64,000 bases of DNA from Sphaerolaimus hirsutus (Eukaryota > Nematoda > Chromadorea > Monhysterida > Sphaerolaimidae), in assembly GCA_964036195.1 (NCBI GenBank), contig OZ038452.1, forward strand, positions 12,208,704 through 12,272,703, given 5' to 3'. The notes below the pieces were generated by a model that worked only from the letters and a program-made list of their open reading frames with translations, made no database searches and was not told the DNA's origin. A program made the translations under genes and the position numbers. Positions 1 to 12,000 of this stretch are shown one piece after another. The first letter of the stretch is position 1. The number at the start of each line of letters is the position of its first letter.

Positions 1-3000
1 TCCCTCCGAGTACGCGTATAATTGACTCTGCTGCGCGCGCGGCGGTCAGTGCACATCGACTCGGACGCCAGCGACAGCAGAGCACTTGGCTCGATGCCAA
101 ATTGTCGGGCCACCTGCGGTCAAAACGGGATATTTTTATGTTTGTTGTGACAGTTGAAGTACATAAGATCAGTGATAGATAGCTGAAAAAATTCTGGGGT
201 GGTGGGTGGTGGTGGTTGGGTAATGAGGGGTGAGGGTTAGGGGGTTGGGTTCAATATTGAGGCTTTTGTGTCTTCATCTTGACGATCTTTAAAAAGTAAC
301 AAATTGACAATGGATAAAAGCCAGAAATAACAGCGTCCACTGACAATTTTTAGTTTTTCTATGCGTTTGGCACAATTCCAGCAGTTGTTGACCCTCCTAT
401 TGGATACCTTCTATTTATTATGTGGACCAAATAAACTCGAAAGTGTACCTTCCTAACAATATCGGTCCCATGTTTGTCAACCCCACACGAAAACAAACCT
501 TCTCAACCATCTTAGGCGCCATGGCAACCTTGTGAGCCCGTTGAGCATCGTGCCCCGAGGCGACTAGCGCATTCCTGAACATGTCCAACTCGCGCTGGGC
601 CAACTGCTCCAGCGAGAACCACTTGCAGGCGGAGCTGTGCGGGTTGCCCGCGCGGTCGCAGTACACCTCGCCGGTGCGGTCCAGCGCGTAGAATGTCACC
701 GATTTGCAGGTGCATCTGCGAATCAGCGCTCGGGTGTACCTTCGATTTACTATCTGTTATATGTATAAAATTAAGCACTTCCAAGCACGCGTAGTTTGGG
801 CAAAGCCTGACCCCCATTGGAGTTTGTAGAAATATTTAAATAGCTGACGAAAGCAATCTTAGGGCTGGCATTTGATTTTTAAAACTCGATTTCAAACGGG
901 TCAGCAGGAATGGCGCGAGGCGACAACATTGGAACATTTCAATTCCACAGCATTTAAAGGAAAATTTTTTACCTTCCAAAAATATACAGGACCAATGGTG
1001 TCGCTGGGCAACTCTTACGCCCTCGCTGAAAACAACTGGAGATTTGGAAAAAATCAAATGAAAGTGAAAATTGGAAAATTGAAGCAATTGATCAGTGGTT
1101 CTTTGGGTCGAAGCGGGTCCGAGTGGACCGCATGCTTTGCACAGAATGTTGCCATATTTTCAAGTGGCCACAAGAAACACATTATATATATATATATATA
1201 TATATAAACACAAACACAAGTAAATATGTATATACTCGGCGGACCACAAAGTATGCACAGATTCTACCATAATTTAATGAAAAAAATTTTGTGTTAAATT
1301 TCGTAATAATTCCATAGTAAATCCGAATAATTATGATGATATACTGTAAAACTGTTGGTTGATCATTCAGGTGGGTTATGGTAGGTTTCCATACAAAGTG
1401 TGATGTACGCCGTAGCATACCACTAAGGATGCAGTTTTTAGCGATCCATTATTTTCGAGAGAAAAACAAACTTTTTGAATCTCCTAAATATGGTTATGAG
1501 TTATTACTTTGTGCGGATATCTGTACAAAATGTACAGGCCTCGCATCGTTTAACCCGGTGTTCACAGTCATCCAAATGTTTGTAGAAATACAAGTCAAGT
1601 TGGAATACGATCTCTGACCCAACCAGGAATCTGTCTTTTATAGGATTCGAATATCAAAAACCTAAGAACAGCATCAATCGTTTTTTACGGGAACATCAAT
1701 TTCAGCAAAACGCTTTTTAAACGATCATGCAAAATCATAACAAAATCATCCCCGATAAATCAAGCGTGTCAATCGAAAACAAGAACAAACTTGAGTCGTT
1801 TGAACAAGTCCCCCTGCCGGCCGTTCTGAACAGCCCAAACAAATCTCGGCCGGGAGTAGTCGGTCTCGATGGCGAACGCGCACCCAGCTCGCTGCGTGGT
1901 CAGGTTACGCACCACGCGCCTGCAAGCGCACGAATTGGGTTGGCATTGATTTTTTTGATTTTTTTAAAAATCTGATTTTAATTTTTTTAAATCAATTTAA
2001 AAATATTTTTGATTTTAAAAAATCAAGGCGTTTAAAAAAATTGATTTTTTCCCAACCCTACGCACGACGATATAACAAACTGTCAACGTCTACAGCGGGA
2101 ACAACTAGCAGGGATTGCGCGAGTTTCTTTTACGCAGTGCAGTGCGTTTTGATTGTGAAATGGGCAAATTTAGAAATGTCTGGACATTTGTCATTCGACA
2201 AGTGAAGAGAGCATCACACAAGCCGGTATAAAAGTGCTTAAAATAATCAAAACTGCTGTCAACCCAGCTAACATTGTAGACGGGAGCTTGAACATCTGTC
2301 TGAACCTGTTGCCGCTGCGCAGCAAGTGCGTCGCCGCAGCAGCGTCGCTGTCCGCTTCAACGGCGGCCCCCGTCTCAGACTGTGACCCGCAGCAGTCGTC
2401 GGTGACATTGACAGCCAGAGGCGATGAGCTGCTCGGTGTGGCGAACTGATTCCCCGATGCTTGGGGAAATGCATCGACACACGTGGAACTCGGGATCTGC
2501 TGAGGAACGCATAGATCAACGAACGAGCTATAAAAGATGTAAAATAGCTCTGGTGAATTTTTGATCGTTACCCATTTTTCAGACAAACTTCTCCGCATAG
2601 TTATTATAGGAGCGCTTCGGGATGAAAATGAAGTAAATCATCATCAAAATGGGCATTCTCGAACCATCCATAAACTTTTAACAGCAGCAGTAATAGGTTG
2701 AGTGGGAAAGAGGCACTACCGACGACACCAAAGAAAACCAACAAACTGGCGCATCGTACACTGAAATTTTACGTTCAGCGTTGTAATATTTCGCACAATT
2801 TGCATGCGAGTCGCATTTACCCTTCAAAAAGGTGGTGTTCGTTGGATATTGATTTCAGCGTTTGTTGTTCAGCGTGCGAAAACGTTCGAACGCTGAAAGC
2901 GAAATTTCAGTTAATGAATTTGAAAGCAAAACTGCACACACCTCGGGCGATGCACAGAAATCCTCTCGGCACGCCGGATCAAGACCATTGGAAACGACCA

Positions 3001-6000
3001 CATCCTGTAACGATGGTAGAAATTAGCAAACACAAAATAACTAGAATCAACAACAAAGCAACGAACATGCTGGCCACCACCCTGGTCGTCTGCGGGCGCG
3101 GCACACACGCCTCTGGCGGCGGCGAGAAGGTCGCCGGTGGCCGCGGCGCCGAGCGCCGCCACCGAGTGCAGCCGCGCCGACAACCTGTCCAGGCGGCGGG
3201 CGAGCGCCAGCCAGTGAGCGTCGGCGCGCCGCCGCCCGTCGCTCAGCGAAGCGTAGCAGTGGCGCGACTCGGCCGCGCACTCGGTGGACATGTCGCCCAC
3301 GGCGTCGTGCGCCCACTGCACCGCCTGGTTGAGTATGGTTAAGTTTAGTAAGTTAAGCACAGCGTGCATGCGCTATGTGGATATGTTGCAACCGGTCAAA
3401 AGTGACAATAGGGTTGACAATCATGGTCCGGATCAGGAAAATTGTCGGCATCGGGATTGGTGTTTTTATTTCAGGGAACCGCGATTGGTGTCTCGAACCA
3501 GGAGATATGTATATTTAACGGGATTTCAATAAGCAATTTGACCCTACCTCTTACTTGGGCAAATGATCCCATTAAAACCAGACTAAACGCAGACTCTACG
3601 ACTTCACCAAAACGTACTGTGACGGCTGCTGTCAAAGCCTCCATGTTACCGCAACCGGGGCCGTTCACCTGAAATGGCAACATCATATAAATCAAAGAAT
3701 AGCTGAAGATCAGTGTAAAAAGGCTTCGACATAAAACAATAAAAAAGTTTAAGTTCAGTTTCAGTGCAAGTAGACAAGTCAAGAATAAGGATGGTTAAAA
3801 ATCATTTTTTTAGCTGGCCGATCTTTTACGAATTAACCGGCCACACAAATCAACTTTTCCTTTAATAACCAACATTCGTGTTATTGCAATGGTCATAGCG
3901 TTCAAAAAATGCGTGATTGTCAGAAAAATTTAACTAGGTACCTAAATAAAACATCCGGAAATCCCTCAAAACAAAACATACCGTATTTCCTTGAAATACC
4001 CCGAGGGGTTTTTTTTCAGAGTGGAAATTTTGAGGGGGAATTTCGAGGGGGGTATGTCGAGGGGGGGCTTATTCGAGGGGGGGGGGTTATTATTTCCTCA
4101 GAAATATTCAGAAATTCAAAGTAAATAGTATGGTTTTATGAACCCAAAACTGGTATTAAACATGTCCAAGTAGGGTATATTCGGACATATCAACGTGCAT
4201 CGCTACACAAACTAGTATATGTGTAGCTGCGATGAAAACTGCGACAAATATATACATCATGTACACTGCATACATGATGTACATCATTTCAGACGGGGCT
4301 ATTTCGAGGGGGGTATCTTTCCCAAGCTGAAAAACACCTGGGGGTATTTCGAGGGGGGGTTAAGTCAAGGGAGGGGGTATTTCGAGGAAATAAGGTCATT
4401 AAGTCTCTCTAAAAATACAGTGAAAATGTAAATAATAATGAATTTTTTCTCAAAAAAATCTAATGAAGTCCCTCCGGAAAAACCTGGAGGAATATAAATA
4501 AATATAAGATTTAGTTATATTTTCCTATATTTAAAAAACACCGTATTACCACAAATTACCCCCCCCCCCAAAAAAAAATATATGCCGGTGAAATAATAAA
4601 ACCCCCACGAAAGACCCCCCGTCCGGAATGATGTAAAAACATCATGTATGCAATGTACATGATGTATTTACTACTGCTAATTTGCATCGCAGCTGCACAT
4701 AGACTAGTTTGTGTAGCTATCCACGTTTTTCTGTCCAAATATATCCTGTTTGGACACATTTATTACCTGTTTTGGGTACGCAACTGCCCACTATTTACGA
4801 CGATCCTTACGAAAATTTTTGACGAAATAATACAACCTTCGAATTAACCCCTCATTTTGCTGGCGAAATAATAAACCCCTCCCTGGGGGTATTTCACGGT
4901 AACCTTTTGAGATTTTTGGACCGCAGTATACTCTACAGTAATTATATGACCACCTTCCATCTACATAAATATATACCGCTCAGATATGATTTCAAATAAA
5001 AAAAAAAGGTTTTTATTTTAAAAAAATTGATCAGAAAATCGATCCAAAATGTTTTCGACCAAGCCCACTCCACACCGACCTCAGCGTCCATGCCGCACCG
5101 CTCGACCGTGGTCTCGACGAGGCGGCGCAGCGTGGCGGGCGCGATGCCAGTGATGCGGGAGGCGGCGCGCGCGCTCACCCGCGACAGACGCACGGCGCGC
5201 GGACACGCCCACTGGCTCGCCACCGACCACAGCTGAGGGGACGGCATGGCTCAGTTACGTAAATGTAAATAGATTGGGCCGTTTTTTGCGAGCAACTTTA
5301 TTAAAAGACTAGCATGCAGAATCGCCAAAATTCATGGAAAAATACTTCAGGTGACACTGGGGTTCTAACGGGATCCCGATCCCGCATCCGGTATTTTTTC
5401 CCTTTTTGAACTCAGAAATATCTACAGAAACATACAGTGAAACATTTTATGCCATTTCTTTGGCATCCAATATGTTTTTGAACTTTTTTGTGGAAAATCA
5501 GTAAAACCATCTATATTTACCAGAACTTTGGGCAAGATCTCGATTCCGGAACCTGGATCCCGGCACAATCCCGATCACGAAATCTCAATAAACCAATCCG
5601 GATCCCGGCACGGAGACCCCTATCCCGATCCCGAAAAAACGAAAAGTCAATCCCGTTTGAACAATAGGTGACTCCGGGTGACACTTGAGGCAGGATGGAC
5701 ACAAATGTGGAACCATTGCCTACCTGTTGATCGGACACTCGACCATCAGCTCGTTGCCGAAACGCTCGGAACAACTGCAATTTGAGCAGCTCGCGTTCAC
5801 GTTTGTCCATTATTGGCACCAACACAGCACCTTTTGTCCCCGCCGAATCTCTCCCGTTACTAAATCGGCGCGAACATCGCTCAGACTGCAAATGGGTTAC
5901 CTACTTGCATTTTGTCGCAAGGTACACGGGAGTCGGAACACTGACAGTTTTGGTTCTGCATTCGAACGTTTTTCGTTCCGGAAAGCGGAAATGGTATTTA

Positions 6001-9000
6001 AAAGCATCGTAATTTTTGAAATATAGCGACACGCATCGCGAAAATATAAAATTTGTTTGTCGCCCTTCACACAATTCGCAATTGTGCACTCTGAAAAAAG
6101 TGGAGAACGCTCACAAAAAAAAACAACACAACTAACAGCGTAGCGTCGAAGTTTCATTTCATTCTCAGCGGGCGCCAACCGAATGTGGTTGACTGGCGCG
6201 GGACATCTCCATTTGGAACTGATTCTGTGTTTTTGACCACAGGACATCACGCCCGCAGTCGAAGAGAGCACGCAACTGGACATCTGCATCAATGGATAGG
6301 AGCGATTAAAGTGGTTGTAATTGGGGCTGGCCAGAGCTTTTTTTGAGGCCCAGAGTAGAACAAAGTTTTCACTGTTGGCCGGAATAACTAGTCTTTTGGA
6401 CTACATATTTTACAACATAAAAATTCATACACAGAATTTGAATTTGCCAATCACCTGATGAATAAATTCTTAGAAAAATGTCGGAGGGAGGTTTTTTTAT
6501 AAAAGTGACATCCCAGGTGCTATTTTTACGAAATTGAAACGTACGTGTCCCTGTTGCTGGGGCCGCATCGCTGGGAACTGCTGCAAATGGAGCCCATCAT
6601 CGTTCGGCCTGTAGTAGGATATCAACGCGAAGCAGACCTCGTCATATCGAGCGCCGATGCACCAGTTGCCGATGTACACCAACTTGGTGAACGACCCTGA
6701 AATTACCAGAGGACATAACAATTGAATGGCGGGTCTCTTCAATGGGGGGATTTGGGTAGGAAAACATCCCAGTGGCTTTTGTAATTTACCTTGAATTTAA
6801 CTTTTACAGTTAACTTTTACATATCAAAAATATCGATATTAATTTTTTTAAATATCGAATATATTTAGACTGTTCTTATATCGAATATTATATATCGACC
6901 ATTTTTACTAATGAATATCGATGACTTTATATTGATATCGAACATAGATATTCAGAAAAATAATGAATGTCGACATCGAAAATTCAGTTCATCCCAACCC
7001 TCACTCCAGAGGTATCTTGAATTTTGACCCTCCGAGTGGTTGGAAAGATAGCTGAGCGGCCTTCGGGATAGATAGATAGCCGGAAAAAATTGGGAGGGGA
7101 GAGGTTTGGGGGGGGGGGTTGTAGTGGTTCGATATATAGGCTATTCCAGGGGTCTCCAGGATTTTGGCCCTCGCGGGGGCTGGATAGATAGCAAATCGTT
7201 CCTCCGGAGGGATAGATAGCTGGAAAAAATTTCTGGGGGGGGGGGCTGGGAGGGGGGCTGGCGGGGGCTGGCGGGGGCACAATATATAGGCTTTTTCAAG
7301 GTTAAGAAGGCAGAAAGGGGAAAAAATCGCTAATAATCAGTTAAAAGTAGGGTTCAAACGGGATTGACTTTTCGGGATCGGGATCGGGATTCACTTTTTG
7401 AGATTTCGGGATCGGGATCGGGATTGGGGTTTCGGGATCGGGATCGGGATTGGTATTTTGAGATTTCGGGATCGGGATCGGGATCGGGATTGGCCGGGAT
7501 TGGGGTCACGGGATCGGGATCGGGATCGGGATTGGCATTTTTTCGGGATCGGGATTGGGGTCTAGGGATAGAGATTTTCGTCACTGTTCTGGCATTCACA
7601 GTTGTTCATAAAGGTCTCAAAACACTGTTGGATGCCAGAAAAGTGACATAGAATGGACGCTGGGGGTTTGCGGTCACATTTTCGAACGCAAAAATGTCAT
7701 TTTTTCACTTTCTATAATTTTCACTATTTTTTCCGGGATCGGGATCCCGGACTTGGGAGATTCTCGGGATCGGGATCGGGATTTGAAAGTTTTCGGGATC
7801 GGGATCGGGATTGGTATTTTTGGATTTCGGGATCGGGATCGGGATCGGGATTGGGGTTTCGGGATCGGGATCGGGACTGCTAAATCCCGGAATTTCACGG
7901 GATCCGGGATCGGGATCGGGATCCCGTTTGAACCCTAGTTAAAAGTAGCCAAAAGTACCGTATTTCTCCGTGTAAACCGCCCCCCCGTGCACAACGCCCG
8001 GGGCGGTATACAGCTTTATAGCGCCCCCGGGGCGTTAAACAAGGTTTCAAAAAAAAACAAAAAAAACTTGAAAATCACACGACAAAAAACACTGCGTAAT
8101 AATGAAATGCCCGCCCAATTTGAACTATTTCAATGCTATGCCTGGCGGCACTGCGCCGCGTCTGCGCGGCATGCACATTTTTCAATTGAATAAGCTGCGC
8201 GTTGGGAACAAAAAAATGTAAATATTTTTTGCACGTTCACAAAATGTGAAAATCCTATAAAAATGTGAAAATATGGTTATGTATAACGCCCCCTCCAAAT
8301 AAATTAACGCCCGGGCGTTATACAAGTTTTCAAAAAAGGTTGGTAAGAAGTGCCCCGGATTTGTATAACGCCCGGGCGGTTTACACGGAGAAATACGGTA
8401 GGTACAAAATGGCTGAAAATAGGTATATAACTGTGTATATAACCGAAAAGCACGATTTTGAAGGTGAAAAACCTATAAAAAGGTGCGAAAATTGGTGATT
8501 TTGAGCAAAAATTGGGGCAAAATTTCTCAAAAACCACTCCAGATCAGGGGTCTCCAAGGGGGGGGGGGGGCTGGGGGGGGGGGCTGCCCCCCCCCCCCCA
8601 AATCGGCCAGCTATCTATCTATCCCGGAGACCGCTCAGCTATCTATCTATCCCGAGGCAAAATTTTGGCTACTACCCCAAAAGACCCCCCCCCCAATCGC
8701 TCAGCTATCTATCTATCTGGAGTGGTTTTTGAGAAATTTTGCCCTAATTTTCGCTCAAAATCACTAATGTTCGACCATTTTATAGTTTTTCACCTTCAAA
8801 ATCGTGCTTTCCGGCTATATAGATGGTTATATACCTATTTTTAGCCATTTTATACCTACTTTTGGCTACTTTTAACTAATTATTAGCGATTTTTTCCCCA
8901 TTTATGCCTTCTTAACCTTGAAAAAGCCTATATATTGTGCCCCCGCCAGCCCCCCCCCCAGAAAAATTTTCCAGCTATCTATCCCTCCGGAGGAGCGATT

Positions 9001-12000
9001 TGCTATCTATCCAGCCCCCGCGAGGGCCAAAATCCTGGAGACCCCTGCTCCAGATAGATAGATAGCTGAGCGATTTGGGGGGGTCTTTGGGGGTAGTAGC
9101 CAAAAATTTTGCCTTGGGATAGATAGATAGCTGAGCGGCCTCCGGGATAGATAGATAGCTGGCCGATTTGGGGGGGGGCAGCCCCCCCCCCCCAGCCCCC
9201 CCCCCCCTAGGAAACCCCTGGGGCCAGATTTAATACTCCCTACAGATTTGTAGGGTAGGGCGTACGCCCGACAGATTTTTTAAAGTTTAGCCACATCGAC
9301 GCACATGCACCGAGAGCAAGGCGGTTCGTAAAATATACGAAACCATCCCTTAAGGTTGCCGATATTGCAATATGACGTATATCACATCGATTTTGGCCCG
9401 GAAATCACGATTTCGTCATTTCTTGGCCGTCTCCCAATTCGTTTTTTATTTTATTTTGTCGGGCGAGTTACTCGCATAGGTCACGCTTTTGTGTAGTCAG
9501 GTGGTCACTTTTTTAGTGTTCACTGTCTGCAACCGAAACCATGAGGGCAGCGACAAGAAAGAAATGCATGCACGAGCGTACAAAAGCGCGACTTATGCGA
9601 GTAACCTGCCCGACAAAATAAAATAAAAAACGAATTGGGAGACGGCCAAGAAATGACGAAATCGTGATTTCCGGGCCAAAATCGAAGCGATATACGTCAT
9701 ATTGCAATATCGGCGACTTTAAGGGATAGTTTCGTGTATTTTACGAACCGCCTTGCTCTCGGTGCATGTGCGTCGATGCGGCTGAACTTTAAAAAATCTA
9801 TCGGGCGTACGCCCTACCCTACAAATCTGTAGGGAGAATTAAATCTGGCCCCTGGGCTATTCGTAGGGTGTAGAAGGAAGAAAAGGGAGAAAAATCGCTA
9901 AAAGTATGTGTAAAATAGCTCAAAATGGGTATACAAAAGCATATACCGTATTACCTCGAAATACCCCCAGGGGGTTTATTATTTCGTCAGCAAAATTTGA
10001 GAGGGGGATAATTCGAGGGGGGTCTATTATTTCGCCAGAAATTTTCGGAAATTCCCCATACCCAGACGTAGAAAGATTGAACAATTACGTAGATGTATAT
10101 GTGTTGATAGGCATATATATTTAACTGTATATACACATAAACCCTTCCCTAACGTCACTTAGCCATCACTTTTAACGTGTGTTCTGCACTGTACAGATCA
10201 CAAACTACGGTATTGGTCATGTATGTTCCCTTTACACTCAATTTTAGGGGGGGGGGTATTTCGAGGGGGGGGGGGGGTTATTTCCTCGGCCGAATTTTAG
10301 GGGGGTATTTCGAGGGGGGAGTCAAGGGGGGATAATTCGAGGTAATACGGTAGTAAAATAGCTGAAAATAGGTAAATAGGAACAAAAAGTAGCATTTTGG
10401 AGGTGAAAATGTATAAAAAGGTATGAAAAATTGGAGTATAGTTTCTCAAAAATCGCTCCAGATACTAGCTGAGCGATTTGGGGGGGGGGGGGTTAGGGGT
10501 AGTAGCGCAAAATTTTGCCTCCGCGATAGATAGATAGCTGAGCGGCCCCTGGGATAGATAGATAGCTGGGCGGTTTGGGGGGGGGGTTACCCTGCCCCCC
10601 CCCCATTCGAGACAGCTGCCTCACTCAACAAACAAACAAGCTCAAAAGACAACTCACCGATCTGAGAATTCCTCAGCGCGAGTACCTGAAACCGCCAATC
10701 TCCATCGTCCCAATTTCTCTGCTCCTGCACCAGCCAAGTGCCATGGGCGTCCACGCACAAATCCCAGTTGGGCGGCGCCGAGGCCACGTTCACGAGGAAC
10801 ATGCAATGAGTCCGACCCATGGGCAGACCTGAAGGCACCTGGAGGGAAGGTAAGAATGGCAAGTGTCAAGTTGCATGTCAACTCAAAATAATGCCGTAGA
10901 TTTCGGTCTATGGTAGAAAGGTGATTTTCAAAACGCTTTTTTCAAACAGCACACTGTTATACAAGCAACTTTTTGAAAAACAAGAAAGTTTTTCAGGTAT
11001 ATCTTTCAGAGGGTCAAAATTTGCTAATTACCCAACCCATACGAGGGTCAAAATTCAATATATACTCGGCGGACATCACACTTAGTATGAAAACCTACCA
11101 TAATCTATCTCAAAAATGAACAAAAAATACAGTTTTTTCATCAAAAATATTTCGTTTTTACTATGGATTAATACTATAGCATTAATTGCTAGAAAAATAC
11201 TAGGTGTGCTGTCCGCCGAGTATACCCATAGTTCAAAGCGAAATGATTCAGTTGCGAAACCAGTGCAACTACCTACAAAGTTCAAAACCAGGAAGTAAGC
11301 GAACATGACACAAACCGATGGGGACAAACAAGGCGGTGGAGATTTGGCCGCTTGCTTGATCATGTCCGTAGCCCGATCATCGAACAAAACCAGGAAGTAA
11401 GCGAACATGACACAAACCGATGGGGACAAACAAGGCGGTGGAGATTTGGCCGCTTGCTTGATCATGTCCGTAGCCCGATCATCGAACAAAACCAGGAAGT
11501 AAGCGAACATGACACAAACCGATGGGGACAAACAAGGCGGTGGAGATTTGGCCGCTTGCTTGATCATGTCCGTAGCCCGATCATCGAACAAAACCAGGAA
11601 GTAAGCGAACATGACACAAACCGATGGGGACAAACAAGGCGGTGGAGATTTGGCCGCTTGCTTGATCATGTCCGTAGCCCGATCATCGAACAAAACCAGG
11701 AAGTAAGCGAACATGACACAAACCGATGGGGACAAACAAGGCGGTGGAGATTTGGCCGCTTGCTTGATCATGTCCGTAGCCCGATCATCGAACAAAACCA
11801 GGAAGTAAGCGAACATGACACAAACCGATGGGGACAAACAAGGCGGTGGAGATTTGGCCGCTTGCTTGATCATGTCCGTAGCCCGATCATCGAACAAAAC
11901 CAGGAAGTAAGCGAACATGACACAAACCGATGGGGACAAACAAGGCGGTGGAGATTTGGCCGCTTGCTTGATCATGTCCGTAGCCCGATCTTCGGAGGGA

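Larger units (their letters stand above)
7147..9854. mobile_element. Second-level hAT-like MITE nested in the outer one
   Basis: It starts CAGGGGTCTCC and is flanked by the 8-bp duplication GGCTATTC (7139-7146, 9855-9862). Its own right end (GGAAACCCCTG, about 9221) is separated from the right-hand target copy by the long palindrome at 9222-9852. It therefore carries three further insertions: 7348-7937, 7958-8398 and 8545-9047, besides the palindrome. Confidence 0.8.
7007..10618. mobile_element. Outer hAT-like MITE, copy 1 only, heavily nested
   Basis: The ends CAGAGGTATC and GAGACAGCTG are flanked by an exact 8-bp duplication CCTCACTC (6999-7006 and 10619-10626). Copy 2 has a single CCTCACTC at the matching place (about 56335). 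The 8-bp target and CAGnGG-type tips indicate the hAT superfamily. The body carries GATAGATAGCTGAGCG-type subterminal repeats and long G/C runs. There is no transposase. At least four younger elements are inserted in it. Confidence 0.85.

Noticed and set aside
220-260. Interstitial telomere repeat (GGGTTAGGGGG)
   Set aside because: Only a single imperfect unit within a degenerate GATAGATAG MITE, present in both copies.
872-1207. 111-codon plus-strand open frame
   Set aside because: It is antisense to gene A exon 973-1025 and ends in a TA microsatellite.
5080-5232. Exon of mitochondrial MTO1/GidA (AASRITGIAPATL resembles its C-terminal motif)
   Set aside because: The flanking exons, which join in phase, show nothing of MTO1, and this is a middle exon rather than the last. 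The resemblance is short and probably fortuitous.
11282-11995. CRISPR-like array
   Set aside because: Units are contiguous 102-bp copies without spacers, in an animal intron/exon.
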